Below are positions 11,523-25,000 of a stretch of 64,000 nt of DNA, one piece after another. The position numbers and the translations under genes were made by a program. How positions within the stretch are numbered: the first letter of the stretch is position 1; each line of letters opens with the position of its first letter. The DNA is taken from positions 9,485,176-9,549,175 of the forward strand of contig NC_089869.1 in the NCBI RefSeq assembly GCF_036373705.1. Direction: 5' to 3'. Source of the stretch: Amia ocellicauda. Taxonomy: Eukaryota; Chordata; Actinopteri; Amiiformes; Amiidae. The notes below the pieces were generated by a model. It was not told where the DNA came from. It saw only the letters and a program-made list of their open reading frames with translations, and made no database searches.

Positions 11523-14500
11523 ATGGCCCACCCCTCCTCGCCCTCCCTTGGGCTCCTGATCCTCTTCATTGGCCAGGCTGTAGCAGGTAAGAGATTGACA
11601 GACAGCTGTGAGGCATGGCGCAGGGCAAGGTGTACACTTTGTGGGCACACCTGCCTGTATCTGAAGTTAACTGCTAACCGCCTTCTTACTGAAAGAACGG
11701 CTGTGTTTGAAAATGTTTAAAGGTGAGATTCTAGCACAAAGTGGACTTTCAACAGAGTGATTAGTTTTCTCTCCAAAATTTGGCAAACTAGCTTGAGTTT
11801 ATTTGGAGAGGACACAATTATGGGAGTGAGCAATTTTGACTGCTGCCTGGTGTGTGAATACATTCCTAAGTGAGCAAAAGCTGAATGTAAAGGCAAGATG
11901 AAGCTATAAATGGCCGATACCTGCCAGTCCCCTTAAATGTGGTTAAATTAAACCTTTGTCAGTTTAAAATATATAAACATTGCTGCAGCAGTGACCTAAT
12001 GCTGGACTTTAAGAGTTTGCCATGTTCATTGTTGTTGTTTGTAAGACTGGACCTTTGTCATACCTTTGAAAGCATCTGTACTTCTGGAATTCCTCATTCC
12101 AAAAAATCTTGTTGGACTCATTCAGGTGTGTGTCAACAAATGAAAGTTAGTCTGCCATGGTATTCCAGTAAAGGTCTGAATATGCTGATCTTTTTTTTCT
12201 TCTTCAATGTATCTATCTTTCCACTTATGTATACAAGCCAACTGTATTTTATGGTATTGTTTAATCTCAGACCCTTCTGAAAAGTGCAGGAGCAATTTCG
12301 AAATGTATCTACCAACAGTATCTTGGTACTCAGTAAAGGAGGTATACTGGCTCAGAAGATACGTGAGCAGTGGGGGCTCTGCTAGAATTGCAGCAGACCA
12401 CTGAATGTCAAGATTGCAGTATCAGTTTGTTTTCAAAAGTGATGTCAGGAAATACAAAGGGGCAGGATCTCGGACCCTTTCCTGCGTGATAACACAGAAC
12501 TGTGGCTTGGGAAGGACAACTAAATCTATGTGTGGTTGAAGATTAACTTAATATCCAAACCACCCCCACAAAAGAGGAATTTCAATTTGGTCTGGTTAGG
12601 GAACAGAGATCTGAGCTGCCTGTATGGATCTCCTTGTCAGAGAATTAATGCCATCCAGACCCTTCTGTTCATTCGGTTGCCAGGATCTTATCCATCCCAG
12701 AACCCCCTCCAGCCACGTCTTGAAAGGACACAAGCAGACAAATTACATTCACTACAATGCTTTTTTGTCCTCTGCACTGAACCCACTTCTCTATCTCCAT
12801 TCCCTGCTTGAGATTTTGTTGTTTGAAACCTGGAAAACACCTCCGGAACCTCTTTGACGATTGACTGAAGTCTTTGAATGCGCATACATACATTATCCTA
12901 CATAAATGAATGCCGACATCCATTCCTGAACCTTCATCCTTGAACCCTGCTGTCTTGATTGCCCAATTGGCACTCTCTCGTGAGTCCTGTGCTGACAGTG
13001 AGGCTGGCAGGGAGCCACGCACCACTCACCCCCTGTGACAGAAAATATTCATTAGAAACAACGGTGTTTACACAAGAGCTGAGGAGCTCCAGCTGGGACT
13101 GTGAGTGTGGGAGCCTGCGAGAGCATGACTGTATCTGTCTGTGTATATACTCCGTTATATATATGTGCGAGTTTGTGCACTTACAAATGTGAATGTGTGT
13201 CCTAGCCAGTAAGTGTCTATAAGTATGCGTTTGAATGGCGATTAGAGTTGCGATTTCCCTTCCCAGTGGATTGTGATTTACAAGCGGCGGAAACCAATTT
13301 TGCATAGGCAGAACTTCCAAGCATTTTTCACACAGCAGAGCTTTCTTATATTTAGTGCTGCCGTCTGCCGTCTGGCTGCTTTATATTCTGCACACTTTTT
13401 GACACACCTATATGAGTCTCAGCCTGTTTTACTAGTCCTTTATATACTAAACGACAGACAGAGAGGATATTTTCCCCGGCTATTAAGTAGACAGCACTAT
13501 TTACAAAGGTATTCACACTGGCTGCACTTGGGGATAGTCAGCTAGGATAGTGGAAAGACCATTAAGGTTTCTAGTTGCAATGGAAGACGCCGTATAATGT
13601 TTTGTCTGGCGAGAAATCCCTGGACACAGTGTGCTTGCTTAAATACAGGGTCCAGAGATGCACACCATCGAGGGGCTGCATTCCAGCACTGCTTTTACAC
13701 TTGAAAGCCGACCACAGCCTGTCTGCCATGTTGAAAGCAATGCAGTCGAGGGGTGGAACGGTGAACCGCAAAGCAGCGCTGTGGGGAGACACCCAGAGGG
13801 GCTGCAAATCTGCTTTAGCTCTTTAGAGCAGTCTGGACTAGAGAAAGGGAGGACATCCCCCAGTCGGCTAATATGCTTTGATCAGTGTTCTTCTGCTTCC
13901 CTTTACAGATGACAGATGGGAGCTGGATGTTGCATATATGGATGATATTCCTCGCTGGTTAAATAGACAAACCCTTTATTATGCCTCACCGCGTGTCCGA
14001 TTTCACTTATTGAGTTGGTTTTGATTATGATGAGGTATGGGATTACACTGCTCACACGAGAGGTCAAATGGTTTATATGCTGCACTGTCAAGGCAAAAGA
14101 GGAGGAATCAAGCAGCTCCAACGTAGGCCTGGCCACTCCTGTTACTACAACAACACAGCCGTCAGCAGCACAGGTCAAGAGTCCTCAGGTTTTAATCTTG
14201 TTACTATGCCAGGTGCCATCTCCCCTTGGCCAAGGGTGATCCCCCCATCTCACGACACTGTGCTACACTGTAGTAATGAGGGCCCCTGCTAATCAGACTG
14301 TGCCTGTAACATGCTGGGTAAATACTGAGCCCTGCTCTACAGAAATGAGCAGCCTTGACTTGAGATAATCCAGCTGCTGCAAAAGCACAAAGCACAGAAG
14401 AACTTATACTTTGCTTACACTAACGTATTTGATAACTTGACAACGTGCTTCATGCAAGGTTTGAAACATAAGGCTGAAATCCATTGAAATAAACAGGTAG

Positions 14501-17201
14501 CTGCTCTCACTGAATAAATCTACAATATAGGACAGAGGATTATGGTGATTATACTTCTTAGCAGACAAATACAATTGTTACAGCGCAACTGGGACTGAAC
14601 CCACGACGCTCCGCTTCAGAGTCCAGAGCCCTGACCACACAGTGCTGCATCGATCAAGGATAACAAAATAACTTCACTGACATCACAAAGGAAAACATTA
14701 CAACAGGAAAGGAATTAATGCTGTAATGGAAAGAAAACTGTGGAAAACAGCACATGCAGCTGAGGTCCCCCCTTGGTAGTACTTTAGGAACAGAAAACAC
14801 TCTGGCAATCAAAACAAAACAATGAAAAGAAAAAAGGTTAGGTCTTTTCCAGCACTGATTCAAACATTCTGGAATGGTTTGTTGGACAAATCCAGAACCC
14901 CACCCAATTCTCAGACCCAGTTTTTCCAGTAAAAGTGAGATGTCAGGGGAATGGCATCGGGCCAAGTCCATGGTGAATGGTGCCGGGTGCCAGACTCCAA
15001 AGCTCGGCTCTAATAGGAAACATGTGGTGCAGCCTGTGATTGTGTCGGAGTAGGGGGCTTGGCACAAACTGTACCTCCGTGTCACCTTGTCAGACAGCCC
15101 AGTGCACGGACTCCAGTGAGGGGAGACAGCGCAGGTCCTAAAGAGTGCCCACGTGTTGGGGAGTATCAATCGATCAATTGTTATTTGCTAGTACGCCCTT
15201 TGGGAAGGTGCCACCGAGTATCAAGTACACTAATATAGATAATGTGCTCCTTCCATTTGTTTCCCAAACCTCAATCATCAAATCAACACAAAACCTGGCA
15301 AATGAAATTTCTCCACAGGGCTTTTATACATCTGTGTTTAATTACAAGGCTTTTGTTTTTAGTGCCTCCAAAGAGACATTTTGTTATTCTTGAAAAAATG
15401 CTTTGTAAGGTGCACTCAAGGACGTCAGTTTTGTTGTGCTAACATTTTTCAGTTAAGTCGTAAAAAAGACCTAAATATTCCCCTAAGTAGATTTTTCAGT
15501 AGAAGTTCCTTCTACATTGATAACAGAATTACTGTATGTTTCTGAATGTGATTTCTCATGTTATTAGTGAGGTATCACAAATGGATTATAAATTACGATA
15601 AATGTGAACTCTTAGTCAGATCAAAACGTCAACACTGCTTGAAGTTGAACTGGTTCTCTGATGACAAAGGAAATAATTGTGTCTAAATCTATATGGATTT
15701 TTCTTGGTCAGTGAATGGGGAGGGTTCTTCATTCATCTGAAAAAATACCAACTTCCCCAAAGCACACCAGAAATGGTCGATATATAGATATATAACTCAG
15801 CTGTCCACACATTATCAAAGATCATGGAGTTTGTAACGGAGGAGCCTCAAACTTTTAAGGCTTGTGCTGCATGGTTTTATCCTCTGGTTTCTGGAATTCT
15901 CTACGTCTGCTAGCCAAACTCTTACACTATAGTTTTTTAAAGGAGGAGACAGGATGCAAGATGTCATTTGGCAGGCTGGGTTAGAAATGAATGGTGGCAT
16001 TTTGTCATTGTGTTTTTCTCCGTGTGATGTACTTGACTTGGAGCTGTATGGCTGCTTCATCTTTGCACACTGATGTATGGTGACGGCCCCCCTCTGTTCT
16101 GTCAACAGGACCCGGGCCTGGCCCACTGCCCAGAGCCGATCGTGCCAGTGCCTGTCAGGAACACGGGGCCCTCCACCACAGACTGGACGCAGTGGAGCAG
16201 GTAACATGCCCCACAAGGACCGTCACCAGCTCCTGTACTCTGTGACCAGCTCTGGCACACTGTCCTCCAATGAGGTGTGACATGACAGCTGCCCAAAGAC
16301 AAACATTCCCTTTACAATTTGCTCAGTAGATTTTTAATGAGCGGAGAGAAGGATTTCAAAAGAACTTGAATATCCAAACAATTTCTTTTCATTACATGAA
16401 GTTAAATTAGACTCGTCACATACTTCAGTTTCAGCATTTAAAAAAAAAAAAGGTCTTACAATCTTAGGATTTAGTGAAGGAAAATACTCCTGTTAAGAGT
16501 AATGAGTCTGGTGTGTGTGACTTTTGTCTCTGGCAGCGAGTTGTGGACACAGTAGGCAAGCTGGAGGCTGAAGTGTCCCTTCTCCTTGATACCATCGAGG
16601 CCCCTGAGTGGAGCCCCCTGCTGGACACTGCAGAACCAACCATTGACATTCTAGATGACAAAGGTGAGGAAATTGCAATTTGTGAAGCCCAGCAGAGCTC
16701 GAGAACCGAACCTGTGAGAGCAGCTTCTTAGAAAGAGGTTTGGACACAGAGTTGCCCAGTTTTTACTACCTATTTGACTACCTTGCTTCTGTTACAGACT
16801 AAACACTCTTCATTGACATTTAAGATTCTGAGATGTCTACAGTCCAAGATCATCACTAAAGTAATTGTCTGCTTTCGGACAGCCCTGTATTGTAAGAGAC
16901 TTAATATGAGGAATTTAAACTCTCATTTACTGTACACCTGTAGCATGATTTTAACAACAGATGCACATGAGGATTTGGTAGTTTTCATTATGTCAGCAAA
17001 CTAATTGGTCCATATGTTCCAGTCCAGCCTCACAATCTTCTAAGAGTAGCTCCCTGTCTGGCCGTCTCTCTCTGTCACGATTTCTTTTCATAGATAAATT
17101 CAGCAGGACACTGTTCGGGTTTTCGTTTTCTGGTACAGCTCTGGCTCCCCCATCTGTTGTTACCAGACAGTTGTGTTTGTCTTTCCACAGAGCGAAGCTG
17201 A
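11523..17201 (+). CDS. PLAC9: Placenta-specific protein 9 (PLAC9), small secreted protein
   Basis: Four coding exons join in phase: 11523-11586, 16109-16200, 16537-16663 and 17191-17201, all GT/AG, encoding 97 aa, about the size of mammalian PLAC9. Residues 1-21 form a signal peptide (hydrophobic LGLLILFIGQAVA). The mature part has a single cysteine (residue 37, ASACQEHGALHHRLD), then an amphipathic coiled-coil-like stretch (RLDAVEQRVVDTVGKLEAEV) and an acidic tail ending DDKERS. The Cys-x-x-H and 'R-L-D-x-x-E' pattern is what I recall for PLAC9. The protein is presumably secreted; no biochemical activity is established. The ATG is the first in the signal-peptide exon. The only close downstream signal is AATAAA at 17500. 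Confidence rests on length, exon pattern and motif match, not on an alignment. Confidence 0.82.
12996..13090 (+). promoter_or_regulatory. Copy 2 of the duplicated non-coding element, PLAC9 intron 1
   Basis: Partner of 10036-10130, in the same orientation. The shared core words are at 13044-13059 (AATATTCATTAGAAAC) and 13064-13074 (GTGTTTACACA). It lies 1.5 kb downstream of PLAC9 exon 1, while copy 1 lies 1.4 kb upstream, so the two bracket the promoter almost symmetrically. Confidence 0.5.
14580..14650. repeat. SINE-like fragment (tRNA-related body)
   Basis: The phrase 'GGGACTGAACCCACGACGCT ... CAGAGTCCAGAGCCCTGACCAC' is the B-box-like, 'accepted title' part of tRNA-derived repeats common in fish. 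It shares its layout with the fragments at 28338-28445 and 58078-58140. It is a truncated copy. Confidence 0.5.
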
Positions 17202-17499
17202 TGACATCACGGTGTGCAGCGACACTGATTGGATGAGAGACGCTGGTGCAGAATCAAGTTTTGAACTAGCATTCCAGAAAAAAAATCAAACCTCAGATAC
17301 ACACAGACAGTCTTCTACTTGCACATACAGCTAATAATATAATTACAACTCAAATACAAATATGAACAAAGCAAGCATAATCCATTGTACCTGTAGTTTA
17401 CTGAATAGATTTATATATTTTTTACTTTTGATGTTTAGTAGATTTTGAGTTACTATACCATTGTATTAAAATTGTAATACATATGTGAATATGAAGTTT

Positions 17500-17505
17500 A
17501 ATAAA
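17500..17505 (+). terminator. PLAC9: PLAC9 polyadenylation signal AATAAA
   Basis: A canonical AATAAA lies about 300 bases after the PLAC9 stop codon, followed by T-rich sequence. Confidence 0.75.
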
Positions 17506-19092
17506 GATTTGCTTTATAAACCTGCTTATTTTTTGAAACATTATTTCAGCACTTTAGAGGGAGATGATCTGCCTGGAGATTAGAGTAATTATGCCATTGT
17601 ATTTTGTGGTTTACAATAGAAATTGGAAATCACACAAGCCCTATACTGCCACTGTGAGGCTAAAACTGGGAATATATCGTAGACTACTACAATGAAGGGT
17701 TAAAGAAAATGGTTAAAAATATCTTGAGGAGAAAATGTCACTAATATAAAATAGCACAAATATAGGATTTGTGGCAACAGTAATTCACCCATCAGATCAT
17801 GGCAGCACTCCCTCTTCCTGACATTAACCATGTTTGCACACATATACCATAGTCTGATGTTACATTACTTAAGCAATACGTTATTGGTTATGGTACAGAT
17901 GCCACCAATGTCCAGAGGAAGCACAATATTTGACACTTCTCCACTGGCAAAGTGAACCCGCCCATCCAGCCTCCGATTAAACTAGTTTTTATTTTTGTTT
18001 GTTTTTCAAAAGTTAAGTTCTTTGCCTGCTGAATTGTGTTGCATTTTGTTTCTAAAATCAAACAAGTAACATACATATTTTTGCAGGCATATGTATGAAT
18101 AATATACCACATTAGTAACAGATTGGTGTAGACGTTATTGAGCAAGGTAAATTACCACTAGTAAGAAAAATATTTTCTATGTGGGAAAATAAAATAGCAA
18201 TGTTTTATTATTAATAATAATAATCGGTGCTTGAAGAATGCTAGGGTCGTTCAGGATTCTGCGTTTAAAAACGTGCTAACTTATACAATACTATTCCAAT
18301 ATCGCTCCAGTGCTGATATGTGTAGAAAACAGTCACCTTTCCCCAGGTAAACTGCAGGCTCATCCAGCATGCTAATCCAGAAAGGAGATGATGTCGTAAT
18401 GCGCATTCGCAGAGGGCAGCATGCCGTCGAGGGCGGGGTGTCGTAGTAAAACAAATGTCGTGAAGAGTATGAGGACCACAGACATCTGTATTCAACAAGT
18501 CTGCTCTATTCCTGATGGAGCGCCTCAGAAAGCAGCCATTTTACCATAGTCTGACAGCTTAATCTATGCTAATTTGTATGAGCAGTCTAATCTAGAATAT
18601 ATGATCAGGGTGGTTACGTAAACGCTTGTCATTCTCACATTGAAAAACACAGCTAGTTGTGCTTCGTATGTTTAAGCCTCCTATTACAAAGCTTTTATTT
18701 CCAAGTCTACATGATCACCTAAGAAAGACGATTTCTTTTCAATTTCTGGATACAGGACCCTCGAGTGTACTTGAGAGATTGACAGGACCTATCTAGCGTC
18801 TACTTTCTTTCTATGGTACTGCCAAGTGACGTTGAAGCATCAGCCTGCTTTGCGGCAACGTGTGCTGGAGGTCAGAGAAGTAGGTAGAGGAAAGGAATAG
18901 ATCTGCTTTTCCATTATAAAACATCGAAGCCGACTTTTCATCAAAATCGCAAACTCAACGAACTGGAGCTCATACAGTCGTGTGATAAACGGAGCAAGGT
19001 CCCGAAGCTGACGACAGAGCAGACATTTACAGAGGAATCCGACAAGATCACGTAATTTCCCTTCGGTTTCCGCTCCCCAGAGCCACCGAGCC
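17506..19092. other. Intergenic PLAC9-TIMM23, includes the TIMM23 promoter
   Basis: From 17506 to about 18700 I see nothing but AT-rich sequence. The last 350 bases before the TIMM23 ATG become GC-rich with frequent CpG (18830-19090) and no TATA box, as expected for a housekeeping promoter. The 5' UTR should be within this part. Confidence 0.5.
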
Positions 19093-22000
19093 ATGGATAA
19101 CAGCGCCCCGGGATCCGGCGGGTCCAGAGTGGGGTTAGGAGGGATCTTCGGCGGGGGGGCTCCCGACTACTCAAACACGGAGCTGGCCGGGGTGCCTCGT
19201 AAGTATTATCACGCTGGTTAGGAGAGAGACCGCGTTCTTGTAGCGCAGATGTCCGCAGTTGTGCGCAGATCTGCAGAGTCCCAGTGATCCCATTGGCGGA
19301 GCCGCGCAGAACTGCGGACACCTGCGCTACACGAATGACTGACTGGTTCTGTGAAGCCCACTCTGCCCCCGAAGACCTGTTATCGGTCTAATGTAACGGT
19401 TTAATGTAGGTGTGCGGAGTCACATCATTTGCTCATTTTATATCAACACATTTGATCAGCATCCTGTATTGTTGGCTCATCGTCGGTAGACCACTACGGT
19501 ACTGACCCTCCTCTCCCCACAGTGACCGGAATGAGCCCCCTGTCCCCCTACCTCAACGTGGACCCCCGATACCTCGTACAGGTAAGACCCCCTCTGCTGT
19601 CCTGTCCTGGAAGGCGTGTTGAGCAGGGGGTGCTCAATAATGATGACGTCATCGCCTTCTTTAATTATGAGTTGCTTTATCAATTTGTTTATGTAGGCTG
19701 TTTTGTAAGAAGGCGCTTAAGTAACCCTCATCTCTCTTTACACAAAGTCTAAAAATCAGCAGCACAATAAAAAACATTGTGCATGGCACCAGCGTTGGGG
19801 AAAAACGTCTTACCTATAACTGTCACTGCTCTCTGCTAAAGGCTCAGCACTTGCTTCTGTGATGTTATTTTTGTTATCGACGTTGTTAGTTCTCGCCTCA
19901 CAATTAGTATTGGGTTTTCTCTTTTTAATAGAACTGTTAGATAAAAAAAAAAAAAAAAAAAGTCCTGTTTTCGCTTCTGACTATTTCCCGTTTTGCAGCC
20001 AAGCACGCCAGCAAGCACGACGCTGATTGGCTGTTGATAAACGAATGGGCTTGCGTTTTGTCTGCCCTCAACCAATCACAGTAAACGTTTATTCTGCCCG
20101 CCTTCTTCACTGCCTGTTTCAAGCCAATCACGCCAGTCTCAGGGTTAGCAATGCATTTATAAAAATCGTTTGTTGGCATCACAGCGTTAAGCAGCAGCAG
20201 CAGCAGCAGGGGGCGCTGCAGCACCCTCAACACGCCTTTCCCGCGCCTATGGGCAGGACACATTGCATGCATATTCCCTTTCAGTCCCAGATAACAATCC
20301 AATGAGAGCAAATCTATAAAATGTCTAGTTCTTCGTTAATCCAAAACGTAGCACCATTTCAGACCGACAGGCTTTGGGTAGGTAGACAAAACCCAAATCT
20401 TTAAATACATTGTTTAACACTCAGTGAAAGAAAGAAAGTGATCTGTGAAGAAATGGGCTAAAAGAACTCCTGTTAGTTGATATTTACAAGGCAGTGGCCT
20501 GTTGGGTTCAGCATGTGTGTGTGTGTCACTCAGTGCTGTTTCTCAGAGAGGCATTGCGTTTTTCAGGACAGTGAAGAGTTCATCCTGCCCACTGGAGCTA
20601 ACAAGACCCGTGGGCGCTTTGAGCTGGCCTTCTTCACCATTGGAGGGTGCTGTATGACAGGTGGGCGCCGATCTCTGCTGCATGGCTCTGTATTGCTCTC
20701 TGCATCTGTTTACTGAATCTGTAATGGCATCTTTAGTCCAACTCCGAGAACAGAAAAGAAAAGGACTTCACAAATGAAGTGTTTTATGTGACAACAAGAA
20801 GAGCATACTTTGAACAGAGCGAATATCACCTGCTTTCCCAGTTCTATGTTATCCTGTTATTGGCTTCTTTATTTATTTTCTTCTATCTCTGACATGGCAT
20901 ACTGGCAAGATAGACACATTATCTACAAATTCAATTAATGGGACTGAAATGGTTATCCTCACCTTTTATGCACTTTCTTTCTTTCCGTCTTCTGCAGGCG
21001 CTGGGTTTGGAGCTATGAACGGGCTGCGCTTGGGTCTGAAGGAGACGCGGGACATGGCCTGGTCCAAACCTCGCAATGTCCAGTGAGTGCTCACACCCAA
21101 CCTTCAACCTGGGTCGGGCCAGGATTACACTCGTATCTTTCAACAGAGCGCGCTGTATTCCCGGCCTGACCCAGTTCAGACTGTTCCACTGCTGGCACTG
21201 ACCTCTTCACACACAAACACCCAGGTCATGTGATTTCTATGGTGAGATTCGATAGGTGGGTCAGGACTGGTGAGCAGCTTTATTTTGACTTGAAGTTTTA
21301 ATTTAAATTTTCGAAAAGGGTAGCACAAATTCCCCTCCAGATGTAACCCATCTGCTACACAGGGGTCCTTACTACAGAGTTAATTCTTGTAATATAAGAC
21401 ATTAAATAGGGAAAACCAACAGTATAAACACTGTGCTGGTTTGTGTTCCCTTACATGAATGCATGGGCTTTTATATAATATACTGTATCTTTGGATCAAC
21501 ATAAATCTGTATGTATAATCATAGTTTTGGACAACTAAAAAAGAAAAGAAAATGAAAATGAATTAATGAGAAAACAAACATTCTTAAATAGTGAGAATGT
21601 AATGTGTCCAGCTCATAACGTTGGTTGAAATCAGAAATTGTTTGCCCATATCTGAATGTTGGTCATATTATATATGTTTTTGTATTAGATAATGTGGACA
21701 GGGCTTTACACAGAACTATTCAATGACGTTTTTTATTCAGCATGACTTTGAATGACTTCTAGTGAACAAAACATGTATTAACTCACCTTGAGGCTCAGCA
21801 TACTTCTCCCAGTCAATTATTAGTCTAGCCAGTAGAGGGTGTTGCCACCTTTTATTTTTTATTTTACACTTTTATGTAAACCGGTTCCCAAAATGCAACT
21901 GTTTTCCTTGTCAGTAGGTGGTGCTGCTGTTCTAATGTAGCTTTTCTTATGGATATCAACCAAGCATTAGACTGCATCTTAAAAAGGAGTAGTTGATGAA

Positions 22001-25000
22001 CTGCAGAAACTTTAAAATATGCAAATTAAACAGGGTTGTAGAAAATCAATGTCACAGACCATATGAGCAAAGAAAATATAGGATTAATATAGGACCCTAG
22101 CCCAGGTATGAGATTATAATCCTATCCCAGAGATTATAATCATATTGAGTATTTAATATTTTCCACATACTTCAGTGATGCACCTTCATATTTACTGGAG
22201 AGGTTCTGATATGAGAAAGGAAAGTTCTAAGACACTGAAAAGGGGTCATTTATGAAGTGTTGAAAGAAAATGTAGACAAATCCGCCTGAATGGGGCAGCT
22301 AGTGCTTTATTGCTCTGTAGAGTGCAAGAGCAATCTGATCTCTTTCTCTCTTACTTGTTTTCTGGCGTGATCTCTCAGTGACCTCACTGTAGCAGAGCTG
22401 TTGACTCACCTGCCTGTAGTCAAACACAGCTGTGGCTCTGGGGTCAGGGTCTCCCAGCCAGTTCCTAAACACCCGACTGTGTCGTGAACGTGTTGTTGAG
22501 ACCAAAGTCCCTCTGAGCTGAACATGGAAGGCAGGAGCTCTGTGCTCTCTTTGCCTGCCATTTCAAACACAGCTGGCCTGACCCTGGTTTCCAGCAATCG
22601 CTTCCTAAATAACTCATCCAAGGATGACGCTATACAGTTCATTGAACTTTCCTGTTGTTACTGTAGACAGACCAGTGTACAACAGACAAATATCCAGCGG
22701 CCATTTTCCATTAGACTTTTCCATATAAGTGGTGACAGAGGAGTGGGATAATTTCAGCTTCCCTTCTAAACGTCCTAATGGATCCATTTTAATGCAAATC
22801 AACGTAACTGATGTTTGAGGCATCTGTTGTAGGACTTGTGTTGCAGGTATTTTTTCAAGTTGTATAATTCTCTAACCTTTTACATGGAAGATATTACTCT
22901 TGAATCCCAAAAACTGAAAGCTGCTGAGCTTCAGCATCTTCAAAGGTGGTTATGGGTGTCATGTTGAGCTTTTCAGGAAGAGAGGAATGCTACTCTGATA
23001 TAAGAATCTGCTACAGGATGGGGTTTTCAAAGTGTCAGAGAGTGGAATGCTGGGATAGCCAATGTTGAGTGTGTGTTTTATTTTTATTTTTTAGGATTCT
23101 GAATCTGGTGACACGCCAGGGGGCGACCTGGGCGAACACGCTAGGCTCTCTGGGTGAGTAGAGACCTCTCCTACCCCTCTGCTTCCAGACACCACCTTCA
23201 TTTCCACATAGCACACTGTATCACCCACAACTTTTGGTTGTGGAGAGCCACAGTCTTCTGAATTTCATTCTAAACAAAGCACTTGGGTACATAATTGCTA
23301 TAAATAGTCAAGTGACCAAAGACACTTGATCAAAGAGGGATGATGGTCATGCTCTGATGGCTTTTGTTATGCTTCCTATTTCTAATCATTTTAGGGATTT
23401 TTGCGAAAGCTGAACTCCAGGAGAATTTAACACCAACCCACTCCGTGTCCTAATAAAATGAGCATGTCTCCAAAAATGCCCCCCCCTACTACTTCACAGC
23501 ATGTTATATAAATGGTACATATATCAGATATATCAGAGTGTCTCTATAGTAAAGGCCTTGCTGTTTCTGAATGGCACCCGACTTGGCAAAACCCGGCGTG
23601 TCCTCAGTAAACTCGGGACAGGGCAAAGCTCAGCTGGCCATTTGAAAGGTTCACACAGTGCAGCTGCAATACAGCGCTCCCCGCCCGTTCTAGACGAGAG
23701 GACTGATGTACGTGCCGCTCTCTCTCCCTCTCTCAGCCTTGCTGTACAGTGTGTTCGGGGTCATCATCGAGAAGACCAGAGGGGCAGAGGACGACCTCAA
23801 CACCGTGGCGGCCGGGACCCTGACAGGAATGATGTTCAAATCCACAGGTGAGAGAGAGGGACAGATCCCAGGAGTGGGAGGAGCTTCCTGAATGTGCTGA
23901 ACACGAGTGAGCAATGCATCACGCACCACACTAAACTGACGTGGTGTGTGTAGTCACCCCACAACACGCCATAACCCACCGAAACCTTAGCACGCTGACA
24001 GGGGGTTCCCAAGCCTAGAGGAGTGACATCACAGTATCAGGCGGATGTAAACAATGAGGCCCGTTATGCCAACCCTGGTGTATCAGCACTATCCTCCCTC
24101 AGGCTTTAACAATGTGCTTTCCCTAAATTTCCACTAGGAATTACAGTTCCTCATTTCCTCTCCCTAGTGTTATGTAAGGAGCTGAAGTTCCCTAGAGGGG
24201 AAGATTGTGTTTCAGTCAGTCCCCTCCTATGTGTAAACCACTAAAAGATGACAATCCCCACATAAATAGCATTGATGATATTATTATTATTATTATTATT
24301 ACAGTCCATAGGGGGAAGCTGACAGATCACTTTTCTAATTCAGAGCTTGTTTTGAGTGTAGAGGAGCAGTTCTGCTTTCTGATGTTTGAACCACTACATA
24401 GTTCGTATTTGATGCAACAGCAGCAGCAAAGGTCTCGCATGGTAGGACGGACAGACACCCACTCCTCACAAACACGCTGCTGCCAGGTCTTCCTGGGGAT
24501 TGAAGGTTCTTCCAAACTATACGTGCACAAACGCACACAACCTCATAGCAAAACCAGCCTGAAGACCTCTTACCACTGGGGAGTTTCATAAAAGATTGTA
24601 TTTTTTTTTTCCTGCAGCCAGTTAATGCTAAACTTTGTGATGTTGAAAGGTCGAGGGAATCAGATGTATGCTTTTGTTAATAATTACCTGGGAGGTGGGA
24701 TGATGGGGTGTTAAATGGGCACAAAGTGTTTCAGGAGGGTTGAAAAGTGAAAGGCTATAATAGTTAAATGGAGGGATAAAACAATTATGCTACCGTCAGA
24801 CGTCAGATCTGTGAAAGAGATCAAACATGGTATGGTTTTAAAAACAAACAAAAAAAGGCTTCTTGTTTGTGTGTGCAATCCAGTGCATGACCTGGGGAAT
24901 CCAGTCGACAAAAGATAAGGATGGTTCTTTGTTTTTATATATGTATGTAAGGGAAGTTGGGTTTGATAAAGTTCTTGGAATGAAGCGTTGGGAAGTTGGG

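Larger units (their letters stand above)
11587..16108 (+). other. PLAC9: PLAC9 intron 1; repeats but no second gene
   Basis: This 4.5-kb intron has donor CAG|GTAAGA and acceptor TCAACAG. It contains copy 2 of the duplicated element (12996-13090) and a tRNA-SINE-like fragment at 14580-14650. Open frames here (for example 12934-13320 minus and 14654-15169 minus) have no recognisable domain and I leave them out. Confidence 0.65.

Noticed and set aside
20191-20208. (CAG)6 run in TIMM23 intron 2
   Set aside because: Too short and non-coding to be notable.
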